DNA of 64,000 nucleotides from Xenorhabdus sp. BG5 (GTDB taxonomy: Bacteria > Pseudomonadota > Gammaproteobacteria > Enterobacterales > Enterobacteriaceae), in the NCBI RefSeq assembly GCF_015163665.1, contig NZ_JADEUG010000009.1, positions 60,743 through 124,742 on the forward strand. The letters run 5' to 3'. The position numbers and the translations under genes are program-made. This document shows, piece after piece, positions 30,729-41,095 of this stretch (position 1 is its first letter; every line of letters starts with the position of its first letter). The notes under the pieces were generated by a model that was not told the DNA's origin, made no database searches, and saw nothing but the letters and a program-made list of their open reading frames with translations.

Positions 30729-31083
30729 AATGATTGTTAATGTATTATTGTCAAAAGAGATGCATCTGCGACATTCACTATCGCAAGCACTTGAATTTTC
30801 ACTGGCGAGACCGAATTCTGATTTAACAGTCAGTGATCGATATAATATTCACTGATAATCGCAAGATACAGAATGATAGTAGTAATAACAGCTAGAATCG
30901 CCAATAACTGCCCCCAAGTAAAACTTTTATAGCGCTAAAAGGCAAGTGTAAAACCAAAAACCAGAACAATGTTCTGAAGTGGTTTTTAAAATCAGTTATT
31001 ATTGTTACCTATCATTGAATACACACTATATGATTTGTTCATTTTCTGTTCGTGCGCATTTTTTGTTCATGCTAATTAATAAA
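30729..31083. other. phoR-brnQ intergenic region
   Basis: 355 bp, AT-rich, no coding signal. It should hold the brnQ promoter on the minus strand. GATAATCGCAAGATAC...ATCGCCAATAACTG style imperfect repeats occur around 30855-30905. Nothing else was recognised. Confidence 0.5.
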
Positions 31084-32394
31084 TCATGTTCTTACAAAAT
31101 TGTTTTTGGCAGTGGCAATAAGCCGAGGCGCCAATAAAAAGCTAAAAACTGAGCCCTTCCCTAAAGTACTTACAATATCAAGATGAGTATTGTGGTGATG
31201 CAATGCATGTTTCACTATCGCCAAACCTAACCCATTCCCCCCAGTTTGACGTGAACGGGCCCGATCGACGCGATAAAAACGTTCTGTCAGACGTGGTAAA
31301 TGTTCCACGCTAATCCCACCGCCATTGTCTTTCACTTTGAACAGTGCGCCTTGGGAAATATTTTGCCAATTCACTTCAATCCTTGTACCCGGAGGAGTAT
31401 GTCTAATGGCATTATAAACAAGGTTGGACATTGCACTGCGTAGTTGTTCTTCATTACCAAACACTTTCAGCTTTTCATCAATATCAAACACAATATCATA
31501 CTGTCCATTTCCCAAGGTTAACGCTTCCCGTTGCAATGTTTTCAATATGTTGGGAACATCCACGACTTCATTTATGTTCACTTGTGGCCCCCCTTCAATT
31601 TTGGAAAGATGCAGCAGTTGTTGCACCAAACCATCCATCCTTCGTATTTGCTCCCGCATCGTACCGATAATCTTTGGGTTCACTTTATTGTCGAACGCCT
31701 GATCTTCCATCATTTCCAGATAACCTTGCAGTACAGTAAGAGGGGTTTTGAGTTCATGACTCACATTGGCAAAAAAATCCTGTCTGGCATTTTCCAATTG
31801 CCGTTTTTGGGTGATGTCGCGCGCGACCATCAATAATTGTTTCTCAGAATAAGGCATAATGCGGAACTCCATCATATTGCCATTATTCAATTCGATGGAC
31901 AGAGGGTGGGAAAAATCATTCGCGGTAATATAACGGCTAAAATCAGGATAGCGAAGCAAGTTGAAAATATGCTGACCATTGTCGTCAGGCCAGCGGAACC
32001 CAAGTAAATGCTGTGCCAGACGATTACACCAAAAAATATTGCCCTCCGTGGTCATTATCACAATGGCATCCGGCAACGATTCAGCCCCACTACGAAAGCG
32101 CTTGATGAGTAATGCGAGTTCACGACGTCGTTTGCGATTGCGTTGCTGCAACTGATAAATACCATAAAAGATAGGTTCCCAGCCGCCACGACCAGCTGGC
32201 GGTAACATATTGCGATCCAGCCATAACCAATCGGATAATTTCAGCAAATTATAGCCATGCCATATCAGAGCCAAAAATAGCGCGATAACCAGCAGCCATG
32301 CCAATTGACCGATAAAAAAAGACAAAATGACAGCGGGCAAGCAAAAAAGCACAAGTCCCCATACTAACTTTTTCCAAGATAAACGCTCAAGCAC
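31084..32394 (-). CDS. phoR: PhoR, phosphate regulon sensor histidine kinase
   Basis: 436 aa inner-membrane kinase. Two N-terminal membrane segments (~10-55) are followed by a PAS domain (~95-200), the HisKA box with the phospho-His in [14 protein letters not shown] (~213), and an ATPase domain with N ([12 protein letters not shown]), G1 (DNGGGI) and G2 ([12 protein letters not shown]) boxes. It phosphorylates PhoB under phosphate limitation and dephosphorylates it in excess. It follows phoB by 19 bp in one operon. Confidence 0.97.
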   Translation of the reverse strand: MLERLSWKKLVWGLVLFCLPAVILSFFIGQLAWLLVIALFLALIWHGYNLLKLSDWLWLDRNMLPPAGRGGWEPIFYGIYQLQQRNRKRRRELALLIKRFRSGAESLPDAIVIMTTEGNIFWCNRLAQHLLGFRWPDDNGQHIFNLLRYPDFSRYITANDFSHPLSIELNNGNMMEFRIMPYSEKQLLMVARDITQKRQLENARQDFFANVSHELKTPLTVLQGYLEMMEDQAFDNKVNPKIIGTMREQIRRMDGLVQQLLHLSKIEGGPQVNINEVVDVPNILKTLQREALTLGNGQYDIVFDIDEKLKVFGNEEQLRSAMSNLVYNAIRHTPPGTRIEVNWQNISQGALFKVKDNGGGISVEHLPRLTERFYRVDRARSRQTGGNGLGLAIVKHALHHHNTHLDIVSTLGKGSVFSFLLAPRLIATAKNNFVRT

Positions 32395-32413
32395 GCGACC
32401 TTACTCCAAACAG

Positions 32414-33103
32414 TTAATAGCGGGTAGAAAAGCGATAACCTGTACCACGCACCGTCTGTACCATCCTGGCGTGACCCCCTATCTCTAACACCTTACGCAA
32501 GCGTCGAATATGCACATCAACCGTACGATCTTCCACATAAACATTTGTTCCCCACACATAGTTGAGTAGCTGTTCACGACTATAAACACGCTCAGAATGA
32601 GTCATAAAAAAGTGGAGAAGTTTGAATTCAGTTGGCCCCATATCCAAATCTTGTCCATGACTGGAAACGCGGTGGGATGATGGATCCAGAATCAATCCAT
32701 CCATATCAATAATGTCTTCCGACTCTATAGGTGAAATGCGACGCAAAACAGCCTTAACCCTGGCAATCAATTCCTTAGGTGAAAAAGGCTTCGTGATATA
32801 GTCATCTGCACCGACATCTAAACCACGTACCCGATCTTCTTCTTCCACCCGAGCCGTGACCATAATGACAGGGATCGCCTTCGCGTTATTATCCCGCTTC
32901 ATTTGCCGGATAAGTTGTATCCCGGAACCGCCTGGCAGCATCCAGTCCAATAATACCAAATCAGGATAAGGTTCAGACAAACGTCTTATTGCTGTATCGT
33001 AATCTTCGGCTTCAATGGCTTCATAACCGTTTTGTTCCAATGCAAAACAAACCATTTCACGAATCGGCACTTCATCTTCAACTACCAAAATGCGTTTAAC
33101 CAT
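32414..33103 (-). CDS. phoB: PhoB, phosphate regulon response regulator
   Basis: 229 aa from the ATG at 33103 ([11 protein letters not shown]), the family start; an in-frame ATG seven codons upstream is less likely. The receiver domain has the acidic pair EDE, the phospho-Asp in [13 protein letters not shown] (~54) and Lys in [10 protein letters not shown]. The C-terminal OmpR-type winged helix ([15 protein letters not shown]) binds Pho boxes. A Pho-box-like direct repeat lies about 60 bp upstream, consistent with autoregulation. Confidence 0.97.
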   Translation of the reverse strand: MVKRILVVEDEVPIREMVCFALEQNGYEAIEAEDYDTAIRRLSEPYPDLVLLDWMLPGGSGIQLIRQMKRDNNAKAIPVIMVTARVEEEDRVRGLDVGADDYITKPFSPKELIARVKAVLRRISPIESEDIIDMDGLILDPSSHRVSSHGQDLDMGPTEFKLLHFFMTHSERVYSREQLLNYVWGTNVYVEDRTVDVHIRRLRKVLEIGGHARMVQTVRGTGYRFSTRY

Positions 33104-33161
33104 GGTTAATCCCGTTAATATCATTAAGGTTAGCGGCTTTTACTGCAAATATTATGAGTCA

Positions 33162-33184
33162 ATTTTATGACACTTTTATGAAAT
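33162..33184 (-). promoter_or_regulatory. Pho box upstream of phoB
   Basis: On the minus strand the sequence reads TTTCATAAAAG-TGTCATAAAAT, two 11-bp repeats matching the CTGTCATAAAA-type PhoB half-sites. It lies 59 bp above the phoB start, as in E. coli. Recognised by eye. Confidence 0.8.
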
Positions 33185-33394
33185 TCTTTATTTCTCAATC
33201 ATCAAGAGTCAAACTGGTTCGCAAAGAAAATCTTGCACCTTTGTTATATTTCACTATGGATGCGAAGTCGCTCGAAAATTCAGTAAAGGATGTCGAATTG
33301 CACAGGACATTCCTCACGCTGCCATTATAATTAGCCCCTGCAACAGATAAGAAGTCACAGGTAAGAAAAACATTCGGGCAACGGCGGGAAAATC

Positions 33395-34612
33395 ATGAGA
33401 ATTATTCACACATCTGACTGGCATCTTGGCCAATATTTCTTTACTAAAAGCCGTGCCGCTGAACATAAACACTTTTTGCAGTGGCTGATTGAAAAAATCG
33501 TGCAGCATCAGGTTGACGCGCTGATTATTGCTGGCGATATTTTTGATACCGGTTCTCCTCCCAGCTATGCACGTGAACTTTATAATCAATTTATTGTGGC
33601 ACTACAGCCCACAGGCTGCCAACTTGTCATTCTCGGTGGAAACCATGATTCCGTTGCCACACTCAACGAATCAAAATCCCTTCTCTCTTACCTGAATACG
33701 ACTGTGATTGCCCATGCTGAAATCGAAGATATAACACAGCAGATAAAGATCCTGAATAACAGAGAGGGTCTTGCAGGAGCAATTCTCTGTGCCATTCCCT
33801 ATCTGCGTCCACGGGATATCATCACCAGCCAGGCGGGGCAATCTGGCGCACAAAAACAACAGGCGCTACAGGATGCTATCACCGAACACTACCACAGACT
33901 CTACCAGCAAGCCTGTGCATTACGAGAACAGTTCGGCCAGCCATTACCGATTATCGCCACTGGTCACCTCACTACGGTAGGCGCTTCCACTACGGATTCC
34001 GTTCGCGATATTTACATTGGCACATTAGAGGCTTTCCCCGCACAGTCATTTCCTCCTGCTGACTATATTGCACTGGGGCATATCCACCGCCCGCAAGTCA
34101 TCGGTAAATCAGAGCATATCCGCTACAGCGGTTCCCCTATCCCACTCAGTTTTGATGAAGTGGGACAGGAGAAAAGTGTCTGCTTAGTGGACTTTAAATC
34201 AGGCAAACTCGATAACATCACACTGTTACCGATCCCACATTATCAGCCTATGCAGTTTATTCGTGGTAATTTGAAACAAATCGAAGAGCAATTACACTTT
34301 TTCAAGGAATATCAAGGAAAGCGCCCGGTTTGGCTGGATATTGAAGTCGCAACCCAGGATTACCTGCCCGATATCCAAAAACGCATTCAAGCCCTAAGTG
34401 AAGGCCTGCCTGTTGAAATTATCTTGCTACGCCGCAGCAAAAGCGCTCGCCAACTGTCACTGTCTGCACAAAATAAAGAAACACTTACTGAACTGAGCAT
34501 CAATGAGGTCTTTGAACGTCGTTTAGCACTGGCTGAAATCGACGATCCCGCGCAAAAACAACGCCTAACTACCCTGTTTAAACAAACGCTGGATGATATT
34601 TCTCAGCAATAA
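33395..34612 (+). CDS. sbcD: SbcD, exonuclease SbcCD nuclease subunit
   Basis: 405 aa Mre11-type calcineurin-like phosphoesterase. Metal-binding motifs DWH (HTSDWHLGQ), GDIFD, GGNHDS, GHL and GHIHRPQ appear in order. With SbcC it cuts hairpins and processes DNA ends in an ATP-dependent way. It is divergent from phoB, as in E. coli, with a 290-bp intergenic region. sbcC starts 17 bp downstream. Confidence 0.96.
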   Translation: MRIIHTSDWHLGQYFFTKSRAAEHKHFLQWLIEKIVQHQVDALIIAGDIFDTGSPPSYARELYNQFIVALQPTGCQLVILGGNHDSVATLNESKSLLSYLNTTVIAHAEIEDITQQIKILNNREGLAGAILCAIPYLRPRDIITSQAGQSGAQKQQALQDAITEHYHRLYQQACALREQFGQPLPIIATGHLTTVGASTTDSVRDIYIGTLEAFPAQSFPPADYIALGHIHRPQVIGKSEHIRYSGSPIPLSFDEVGQEKSVCLVDFKSGKLDNITLLPIPHYQPMQFIRGNLKQIEEQLHFFKEYQGKRPVWLDIEVATQDYLPDIQKRIQALSEGLPVEIILLRRSKSARQLSLSAQNKETLTELSINEVFERRLALAEIDDPAQKQRLTTLFKQTLDDISQQ

Positions 34613-34629
34613 TCTGAAGAGAACCCGTC

Positions 34630-37600
34630 ATGAAAATTCTTAGCTTACGGCTGAAAAATATCAATTCCCTGCAAGGTGAATGGAAAATTGACTTTACGGC
34701 AGAACCACTTGCCAGTAATGGATTGTTTGCCATTATCGGCCCAACGGGTGCAGGAAAAACCTCCTTATTGGATGCCATTTGCCTCGCCCTTTATCATGAG
34801 ACGCCAAGGCTCAACACCATTTCAGCCTCACAAAATGAATTAATGACCCGTCATACCGCAGAGTGCCTTGCTGAAGTAGAATTTGAAGTCAAAGGCATTG
34901 CTTATCGGGCATTTTGGAGTCAGCGCCGTGCCCGCAACCAGGCAAATGGCAAACTCCAACCCCCAAAAGGAGAATTGGCTCTCAAAAAAGAGGGAAAAAT
35001 CCTGGCTGATAAAATTCCAGAGAAAAAAGAAAAAATTGCCGAAATAACTGGGCTGGATTTTAGCCGTTTTACTAAATCCATGCTTTTGTCACAGGGAAAT
35101 TTTGCTGCATTTTTAAATGCACAGGATAAAGACAGGGCCGATCTACTGGAAGAGCTAACCGGTACAGAAATTTACGGCATCCTGTCCCAGGAAATTTATC
35201 AACGCCATAAAGAGATACAATCTGAGCTGAATATCCAACAAGCCAAAGCCTCTTCCATTGAATTACTCACGGCAGAACAACAACAGACATACAAAAACCA
35301 GCAACAACAGCTTATTGCAGAAGAAAACCAACTCAGCCAACAAATGAAAGCATTACAAACAGCAGAGCAGTGGCTTTTGCGACAGGATGAGCTACAGCAA
35401 TCACTGACCAGCAGTGCTTCACTTTTACAACAAACTGAACAAGAAATTCAAGAAGCACAACCTCAATTGCAACAACTTGCTGCCGGAGAACCAGCAGAGA
35501 AAATCCGCCCATTATGGGATGAACAAAACCGAGCCACTCATGAAAAACGGCGGATCGTGGAACAACGCACAAAAATAGCGCATGAACGCCAACAGCAACT
35601 GACAATGCTGCAACCTGCCGAACAGCAACTGGCACAGTTGGAGAAAAAGCAGGAAGCGCATCAACAGCAGCAAAATCAGCAAGAAAAGCTCATCTCAGAG
35701 CAAATTATGCCGCTCGATCATACAATTGAAACTCAATCTAAAGATCTACTGAAACTTGAACAAGAGATTGCAGGGCAAGGCCGCGATCTCACAGAGATTT
35801 TATCCCAATACCAAGCTACACAGGATCGAACGGTAACCCTAAATAGTGAACAAAAGGCATTGGAGTCCTACTATGAGCAGCATCCTTATTACTGCAATTT
35901 GGACAGCAAACTGCCTGAATGGAAACAGCTATTCACTCGCCAGAAAGAACGACAAGAAAAAGTAGATCAGCTTACCCAAAGCACCCAACAAATTGGCTCA
36001 GAGCTTGCCCAGACAACCGATTATTTACATACCTTGAATGCAGAGTTAGCTCAACAACATGAACAGAGCCGAATACTGCACAACAACCTTGCCGTTGCTG
36101 CAAATCAACTCACAACTTTGCAACAAAAGCATCCATTGGAACAATTGCAGAAAAATTTAGACAATTATCAGAAACAATTGGTATCACAGAACCAACTGGA
36201 GATCTTGCTTCCTCAATTTCAGCAGTTACAAACCGCGATCTCAGCCGACCAAAGCCACTTGATCCAATCTCAAGCATTGGTAAAAGCCTTACCTGATCAG
36301 ATCGCAATCCTCAATCAACAGTTGGCAGATAAGCAGCAACATTATGACGATCTCTCCAATCGAATGCGTTTGGAGCAACAAATAGTCAGCCTGGAAAAAG
36401 AACGGGCACAATTAAAAGCAGGGGAATCTTGCCCACTTTGTGGTTCAACTCACCATCCTTTAATTAACGAATACCAGAATATTGCTCTACCACATTCAGA
36501 AGAGCGCTTAAAAAACCTGCGCCAACAGATTGATCAACTGCAAGAAAATCGTACAGCCTTACAGCAGAAACAGCAGCTTCAACAACAGCACTGCGAACAA
36601 TTGCAGCAAAATATTGCACAATACAGTGCTAGATCGACGGTATTGATTAAACAATGGAAACACCATTGCCAGCAGTTACAGGCTACAGAATTACCGATAG
36701 ATGCAGATAAAGTTAAGCATTTTATCAGTCAGCGACAATCTGCCTATCACCAATATCAGGCTCAACAGGCAACAATCTTACAGGCAGAGAAAAACCATCA
36801 AACGGCCGAAAAAGCACTTGCTGCCAGCCGGGAGCAATACCTGGCTTGTAAAAAGAATATTGAATTGGAAAAGTTCAAACAGGATTCAGCCCAAAAACAA
36901 TTAGCAGAAAAGACGGCAGAAGCTCAACAAATAGAAGCTGACTACACAGCGACTGCACAACAGTTAAACACGGAATTACAACCAACACCTTTCACACTCC
37001 CTGCCCCTCATGAAACAGAAAACTGGCTGCAACAGCGTGAACAGGAATTAAAACACTACCACGATTCACAAAAAAAAGGGCAGCAACTACAAAAAGAACA
37101 AGCAGCCTTGCAAAGCAAACTGGGTGAACTAGACAAACAAAAAAATAAGCTCTCCACTCAGCTTCATGCTTTGAATGAACAGCAGAAACAACAAATACAG
37201 TTATTGGAACAAACACGCCTGGAACGTCATCGTTTATTTGGTGACCAATCTATCATTACCGTTCGTCAGGCTTTGCAGCAAAAAACTAATGAACTGGAAA
37301 CAAGCCACAAACAGGCCATTTTCCATCTGCAAACATTACAAAACAAAATGAGCCAATTAACTGGTGCTGCCAGTGAAATAGAAAAAAGCTACACTGCCGC
37401 CGAAGCAAACTACAAACTTGCTGCCAGCCATTTCCAAACAGGTTTAGAACAACAAGGCTTTGCCGATCAATCATCCTTTGAACGTGCCTTACTGGAACCG
37501 GCACAACGGGAAAAATTACAACAATTACAAGAAAAACTTGAACAGCAACAATTGCAAGCCCAAACACGCCATCATGAATCAGAAGTAACTTTACAACGAC

Positions 37601-38310
37601 ATACGGAAACACAGCCGCAATTGCTTAACCAGTATGAACCTCAACAATTATCCGCCATATTGACTGACGTTACGGCTCAGTTGAAACACAACAACCAGCA
37701 ACAAGGTGAAGCCAGAACCCTATTGAACAGTGATGCAATTCGCCGCCAACACCAACAAGAGTTACTGGCACAGATCGCACGCTTACAACAAACATATGAT
37801 GACTGGAGTTATCTTAATAATCTCATTGGCTCTGCCGATGGCGCTAAATTCCGCCGTTTTGCTCAAGGTCTGACATTGGATCATCTCGTACATCTGGCAA
37901 ATATCCGCTTGGAAAAATTACATGGGCGTTACTACTTGCAACGCAAAGATGACAGCGGGCTAGAATTACAAGTCGTTGACACCTGGCAAGCAGAAGCCAT
38001 GAGAGATACCAAAACGCTTTCTGGAGGAGAAAGTTTTCTTGTCAGCCTGGCGCTTGCACTCGCCTTGTCTGATCTGGTGAGTAACAAGACACAAATAGAA
38101 TCCCTGTTCCTTGATGAAGGGTTTGGCACGCTTGATCCTGAAACCCTGGATATCGCTTTGGATGCACTGGACCACCTTAACGCATCAGGAAAAACTATCG
38201 GAGTCATTAGCCATGTAGAAGCATTAAAAGAGCGAATTCCTGTTCAAATAAAAGTGGAAAAAAAGAATGGCTTAGGTTTCAGTCAATTAGCCGCAGAATT
38301 TCGAGTTTAA
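34630..38310 (+). CDS. sbcC: SbcC, exonuclease SbcCD ATPase subunit
   Basis: 1226 aa Rad50-type SMC-like ATPase, longer than E. coli SbcC (~1048). Walker A is GPTGAGKTS (~38). Long Gln-rich coiled coils flank a zinc hook (CPLC, Cys601). The ABC signature is LSGGES (~1130) and Walker B is [12 protein letters not shown] (~1160). The extra length lies in the coiled-coil arms, which are unusually rich in Gln (QQLQ, EQQQ runs), typical of Photorhabdus/Xenorhabdus-like versions as far as I recall. All catalytic motifs are intact. Confidence 0.96.
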   Translation: MKILSLRLKNINSLQGEWKIDFTAEPLASNGLFAIIGPTGAGKTSLLDAICLALYHETPRLNTISASQNELMTRHTAECLAEVEFEVKGIAYRAFWSQRRARNQANGKLQPPKGELALKKEGKILADKIPEKKEKIAEITGLDFSRFTKSMLLSQGNFAAFLNAQDKDRADLLEELTGTEIYGILSQEIYQRHKEIQSELNIQQAKASSIELLTAEQQQTYKNQQQQLIAEENQLSQQMKALQTAEQWLLRQDELQQSLTSSASLLQQTEQEIQEAQPQLQQLAAGEPAEKIRPLWDEQNRATHEKRRIVEQRTKIAHERQQQLTMLQPAEQQLAQLEKKQEAHQQQQNQQEKLISEQIMPLDHTIETQSKDLLKLEQEIAGQGRDLTEILSQYQATQDRTVTLNSEQKALESYYEQHPYYCNLDSKLPEWKQLFTRQKERQEKVDQLTQSTQQIGSELAQTTDYLHTLNAELAQQHEQSRILHNNLAVAANQLTTLQQKHPLEQLQKNLDNYQKQLVSQNQLEILLPQFQQLQTAISADQSHLIQSQALVKALPDQIAILNQQLADKQQHYDDLSNRMRLEQQIVSLEKERAQLKAGESCPLCGSTHHPLINEYQNIALPHSEERLKNLRQQIDQLQENRTALQQKQQLQQQHCEQLQQNIAQYSARSTVLIKQWKHHCQQLQATELPIDADKVKHFISQRQSAYHQYQAQQATILQAEKNHQTAEKALAASREQYLACKKNIELEKFKQDSAQKQLAEKTAEAQQIEADYTATAQQLNTELQPTPFTLPAPHETENWLQQREQELKHYHDSQKKGQQLQKEQAALQSKLGELDKQKNKLSTQLHALNEQQKQQIQLLEQTRLERHRLFGDQSIITVRQALQQKTNELETSHKQAIFHLQTLQNKMSQLTGAASEIEKSYTAAEANYKLAASHFQTGLEQQGFADQSSFERALLEPAQREKLQQLQEKLEQQQLQAQTRHHESEVTLQRHTETQPQLLNQYEPQQLSAILTDVTAQLKHNNQQQGEARTLLNSDAIRRQHQQELLAQIARLQQTYDDWSYLNNLIGSADGAKFRRFAQGLTLDHLVHLANIRLEKLHGRYYLQRKDDSGLELQVVDTWQAEAMRDTKTLSGGESFLVSLALALALSDLVSNKTQIESLFLDEGFGTLDPETLDIALDALDHLNASGKTIGVISHVEALKERIPVQIKVEKKNGLGFSQLAAEFRV

Positions 38311-38393
38311 ACATAGAAATCAAGTAATAACAACCGTTTGATAAATGTGTATAGTGTGTATATAATATTTAAAGTGGAAAGGAGGCTGCTTGA

Positions 38394-38477
38394 ACAGTTC
38401 CTCATCCACGTAGAGACATCAAACCAGGAACTCTTAGCAAGATTCTGAAAGATGCAAAACTCAAACAATCCAGTTAA
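38394..38477 (+). pseudogene. HicA toxin fragment (C-terminal only)
   Basis: After a stop codon the frame reads TVPHPRRDIKPGTLSKILKD followed by AKLKQSS and a stop. This is the conserved HicA C-terminus (V.HP...I..GTL..IL..A). The N-terminal half with the catalytic His (GSHH) is gone and no start codon is available. It lies directly upstream of hicB in the normal toxin-antitoxin order, so this is a dead toxin beside a surviving antitoxin gene. Confidence 0.8.
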
Positions 38478-38528
38478 TGGATGACGAAGTACCCAGAAAA
38501 AGCCTGTAAATAAAAATGGAATAAGATT

Positions 38529-38933
38529 ATGTTATATCCAGCATTTGTCGAAATAGATCAAGATGGTAATGCCAGTGGCTGGTTTCCTGACGTTGCAGGG
38601 TGCATCTTTGCTGGTGACACACTTGAAAAAGCACATTCTGATGCACAATCTGCGATCAATGCACATTTCGAGTTAATGAAAGAACAAAACTTGGAATTCC
38701 CATTTCCAAAAGCCATGCAACAACACCTTACAGAAAAAGCCGATGAATACAAAAATGGGCAATGGCTTTTAATTCCTGTTGATATGAGCCAGTTCGAAGA
38801 CAAAATAGAGCGGATTAATATTACGCTGCCATTGCGTTTAATCAATCGCATTGATGCGAAAGTTAAACAACATCCCGAATATGGTAGCCGCAGTGGGTTT
38901 TTAGCCCTGGCTGCTCGTAAAGCACTACAATAG
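38529..38933 (+). CDS. hicB: HicB-family antitoxin
   Basis: 134 aa. The N-terminal HicB fold (MLYPAFVEIDQDGNASGWFP, DVAGCIFAGDTLEKAH) is followed by a C-terminal ribbon-helix-helix segment (INITLPLRLINRIDAKVKQH, RSGFLALAARKAL). HicB neutralises the mRNA interferase HicA and represses its operon. The toxin upstream is only a 28-codon remnant, so HicB is orphaned; it could still protect against HicA encoded elsewhere or act as a regulator. Confidence 0.9.
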   Translation: MLYPAFVEIDQDGNASGWFPDVAGCIFAGDTLEKAHSDAQSAINAHFELMKEQNLEFPFPKAMQQHLTEKADEYKNGQWLLIPVDMSQFEDKIERINITLPLRLINRIDAKVKQHPEYGSRSGFLALAARKALQ

Positions 38934-38939
38934 ATTATG

Positions 38940-38964
38940 AAGAGCCTGCTTAAGCAGGCTCTTT
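38940..38964. terminator. Bidirectional terminator between hicB and the first oppA paralogue
   Basis: AAGAGCCTGC-TTAA-GCAGGCTCTTT is a perfect 10-bp stem with a 4-base loop between two convergent genes, with T-rich sequence on the plus side and on the minus strand after the stem. Confidence 0.85.
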
Positions 38965-38967
38965 AAT

Positions 38968-40590
38968 TTAGTGCTTAATAACATAAAGATCTTTCGTTGA
39001 TATTCTTCCCAAAAGATCAGCGTAATAGCCACCAATATAAGGCTTAACCAATATCGCAGTAACATAGTAATAAATGGGAATAATAGGCGTATCTCTTGTC
39101 ATAATATCGAGTGCATGTTGAAAATCTTCTTGTTTATTTGTTGCTCCTGCTTTACGAATCCAATTATCGAAGTCTTTATTAGAATAAAATGAAGTATTAT
39201 TGGTTTGATTTGTTGTAAATATATTAAAAAAAGCCATCGGATTATTATAATCGCCAATCCATCCACCTCTAACGACATCAAATTTCCCTTGATGTTCGTT
39301 CTCCAGCATCACTTTCCACTCTTCAGTTTGTATATTGGCAATAACACCGAGATTCTTTTTCCACATCGAGGTTGCAGCAATAGCAACTTTTTTATGTAAG
39401 TTTGATGAGTTGTAAACCAAATTAAATTTAAGGGGATTATTTTTATTAAAGCCCGCTTCATTCAATAATTGTTTAGCTTTTTCATTACGTTGAGCTTGTG
39501 TCCATGATACATAATCAGGTTGTTTAAATTTAAAACCCCCAATGCCAGGAGGTAAAATTATATACGCAGGTATTTGCCCTTGAGCAACAACTTTATTAGC
39601 AATAATATTTCTATCCAAAGCAAGACTTAGTGCTTGTCGGATCTTACTGTCTTTAAGCAGTGGTTTTTTATTGTTAAACTGATAGTAATATGTGCTAAGT
39701 ATTGGTGAAATATGAACTTGTGAACTCATGTTTTTCTTTAATGAGGCAAACGATTCTAACGGGATCGTAAATGTAATATCTATTTCTCCGGCCAGATAAC
39801 GGTTTAAATCTGATGTATCTGATGAAAGTGGAAGATAAGTGACTTTATTAATAATGGTATTTTTATTATCCCAATAATAAGGATTTCTTACTCCAACAAT
39901 TTTTTCATTCACTTTCCACTCTGCTAATTTAAATGCGCCACTAGAAACAAAAAATTCCGGCTGAGTCCATTTATCTCCGTATTTTTCGACGACTTTTTCG
40001 CTAATCGGAGCCGCAATATTAAATGCCAGCATCTGTAAAAAATATCCAACCGGTTTTTCTAGCCTGACCTCCAATGTCGAATCATCCAGGGCTTTAACAC
40101 CAAGTTCCTCCACTTTTTTCTTCCCTGCTAAAATCTCTTTAGCATTACCCACTGAAGCATCAACAAAATAGCTACCATATGGAGAAAGTGTTTTAGGATT
40201 TGTCAGCCGTCGCCAGCTAAAAACAACATCATGAGCGGTAATTGGTGTACCATCAGACCATTTGATTCCTTTCCTTAAATGGAAAATCCACGTTTTATTA
40301 TCCTTAGTTTCCCAGCTTGCAGCCAGTTTAGGTATGATCTGGCCTTGCTTATCTGTTCCCACTAACGTATCAAAAAAATCATTGATAATGTTTAATGCAA
40401 TATTACCTTCAACTTTATCGACATCCAGTGATGCAGGTTCGGCACCATTATTGCGAACAATCTCTTGTTTTTCCGCCAATTGTGTACCAGGTGGAATAAC
40501 TGCGGCATAAGACAGTGTTGTACTACCCAATATAATACTGATAGAACAAACTAATGTTTCAACCGTTTTTTTACTGGTTTGATTTAACAT
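38968..40590 (-). CDS. oppA: OppA-type periplasmic oligopeptide-binding protein, paralogue 1
   Basis: 540 aa from the ATG at 40590 (MLNQTSKKTV); GGGGAGA lies 8 bases upstream, whereas the more upstream ATG lies inside that ribosome site. Signal peptide ends SYA-AVIPPG (~30). SBP family 5 features: NNGAEPASLDVDKVEGN, GIKWSDGTPITAHDVVFSWRRL, YYWDNKNTIINKVTYLP. It captures oligopeptides (or murein peptides, as MppA) for an Opp ABC permease. No oppBCDF lies nearby, so it must use a permease encoded elsewhere. It shares most residues with the copies at 42596 and 44359. Confidence 0.9.
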   Translation of the reverse strand: MLNQTSKKTVETLVCSISIILGSTTLSYAAVIPPGTQLAEKQEIVRNNGAEPASLDVDKVEGNIALNIINDFFDTLVGTDKQGQIIPKLAASWETKDNKTWIFHLRKGIKWSDGTPITAHDVVFSWRRLTNPKTLSPYGSYFVDASVGNAKEILAGKKKVEELGVKALDDSTLEVRLEKPVGYFLQMLAFNIAAPISEKVVEKYGDKWTQPEFFVSSGAFKLAEWKVNEKIVGVRNPYYWDNKNTIINKVTYLPLSSDTSDLNRYLAGEIDITFTIPLESFASLKKNMSSQVHISPILSTYYYQFNNKKPLLKDSKIRQALSLALDRNIIANKVVAQGQIPAYIILPPGIGGFKFKQPDYVSWTQAQRNEKAKQLLNEAGFNKNNPLKFNLVYNSSNLHKKVAIAATSMWKKNLGVIANIQTEEWKVMLENEHQGKFDVVRGGWIGDYNNPMAFFNIFTTNQTNNTSFYSNKDFDNWIRKAGATNKQEDFQHALDIMTRDTPIIPIYYYVTAILVKPYIGGYYADLLGRISTKDLYVIKH

Positions 40591-41095
40591 GTCATGTCTC
40601 CCCATAGCTGTGCTGTAATTATTTTTTGTCCTTTATTTTATTTTCAATCCATATTGCAGAATGACATGTTATTTATTACTCAATAAATCATTTAGTTCAA
40701 CAATAATAATTTTTTTAAATACTGTATTTATAGCTATGTATTTATACACAATAGTTTTCAAATTTCAGCACAGAGGCAAAAAGAGATGATTATTAACTTT
40801 CCAGGTGACTATTCACCGTACTTTAATGAATACACAGGGCTTGAGCAATCATCTGACCTCAGAAGCCAAAATGATAATGTTGATGCATCAATCCAAGGAA
40901 TTATTCCTGGGTTAGTGTCAGATGGATTCTCATGACCACTAGCATGCTCTAATTTGAATGATAAATAAACATCTTAAATGATTACGAGTATCATTTATAC
41001 ATTGTTTAAAAGATTATCTCAGATTTTATTGTGCATTAGGTCAAGGTTATTGTATAAGAAAGAGGAGTAAAGAAAAGAAAGCATAAGGTTGTCTA
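40591..41095. other. oppA paralogue 1 / gltP divergent intergenic region
   Basis: 505 bp, strongly AT-rich. It should hold the promoters of both divergent genes. The only coding signal seen is the 49-codon frame at 40786-40935. No operator was recognised. Confidence 0.5.
40786..40935 (+). CDS. Possible small protein, 49 aa, function unknown
   Basis: An ATG preceded by AAAAAGAG opens a 49-codon frame (starts MIINFPGDYSPYFNEYTG, ends IIPGLVSDGFS). It is acidic, without a membrane segment or Cys, and its composition looks protein-like (Gly, Asp, Ser, Tyr) despite the very AT-rich setting. It stands alone between oppA and gltP. It may be a true small protein, a peptide precursor, or the remnant of a larger gene. 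I do not recognise a family. Confidence 0.35.
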   Translation: MIINFPGDYSPYFNEYTGLEQSSDLRSQNDNVDASIQGIIPGLVSDGFS

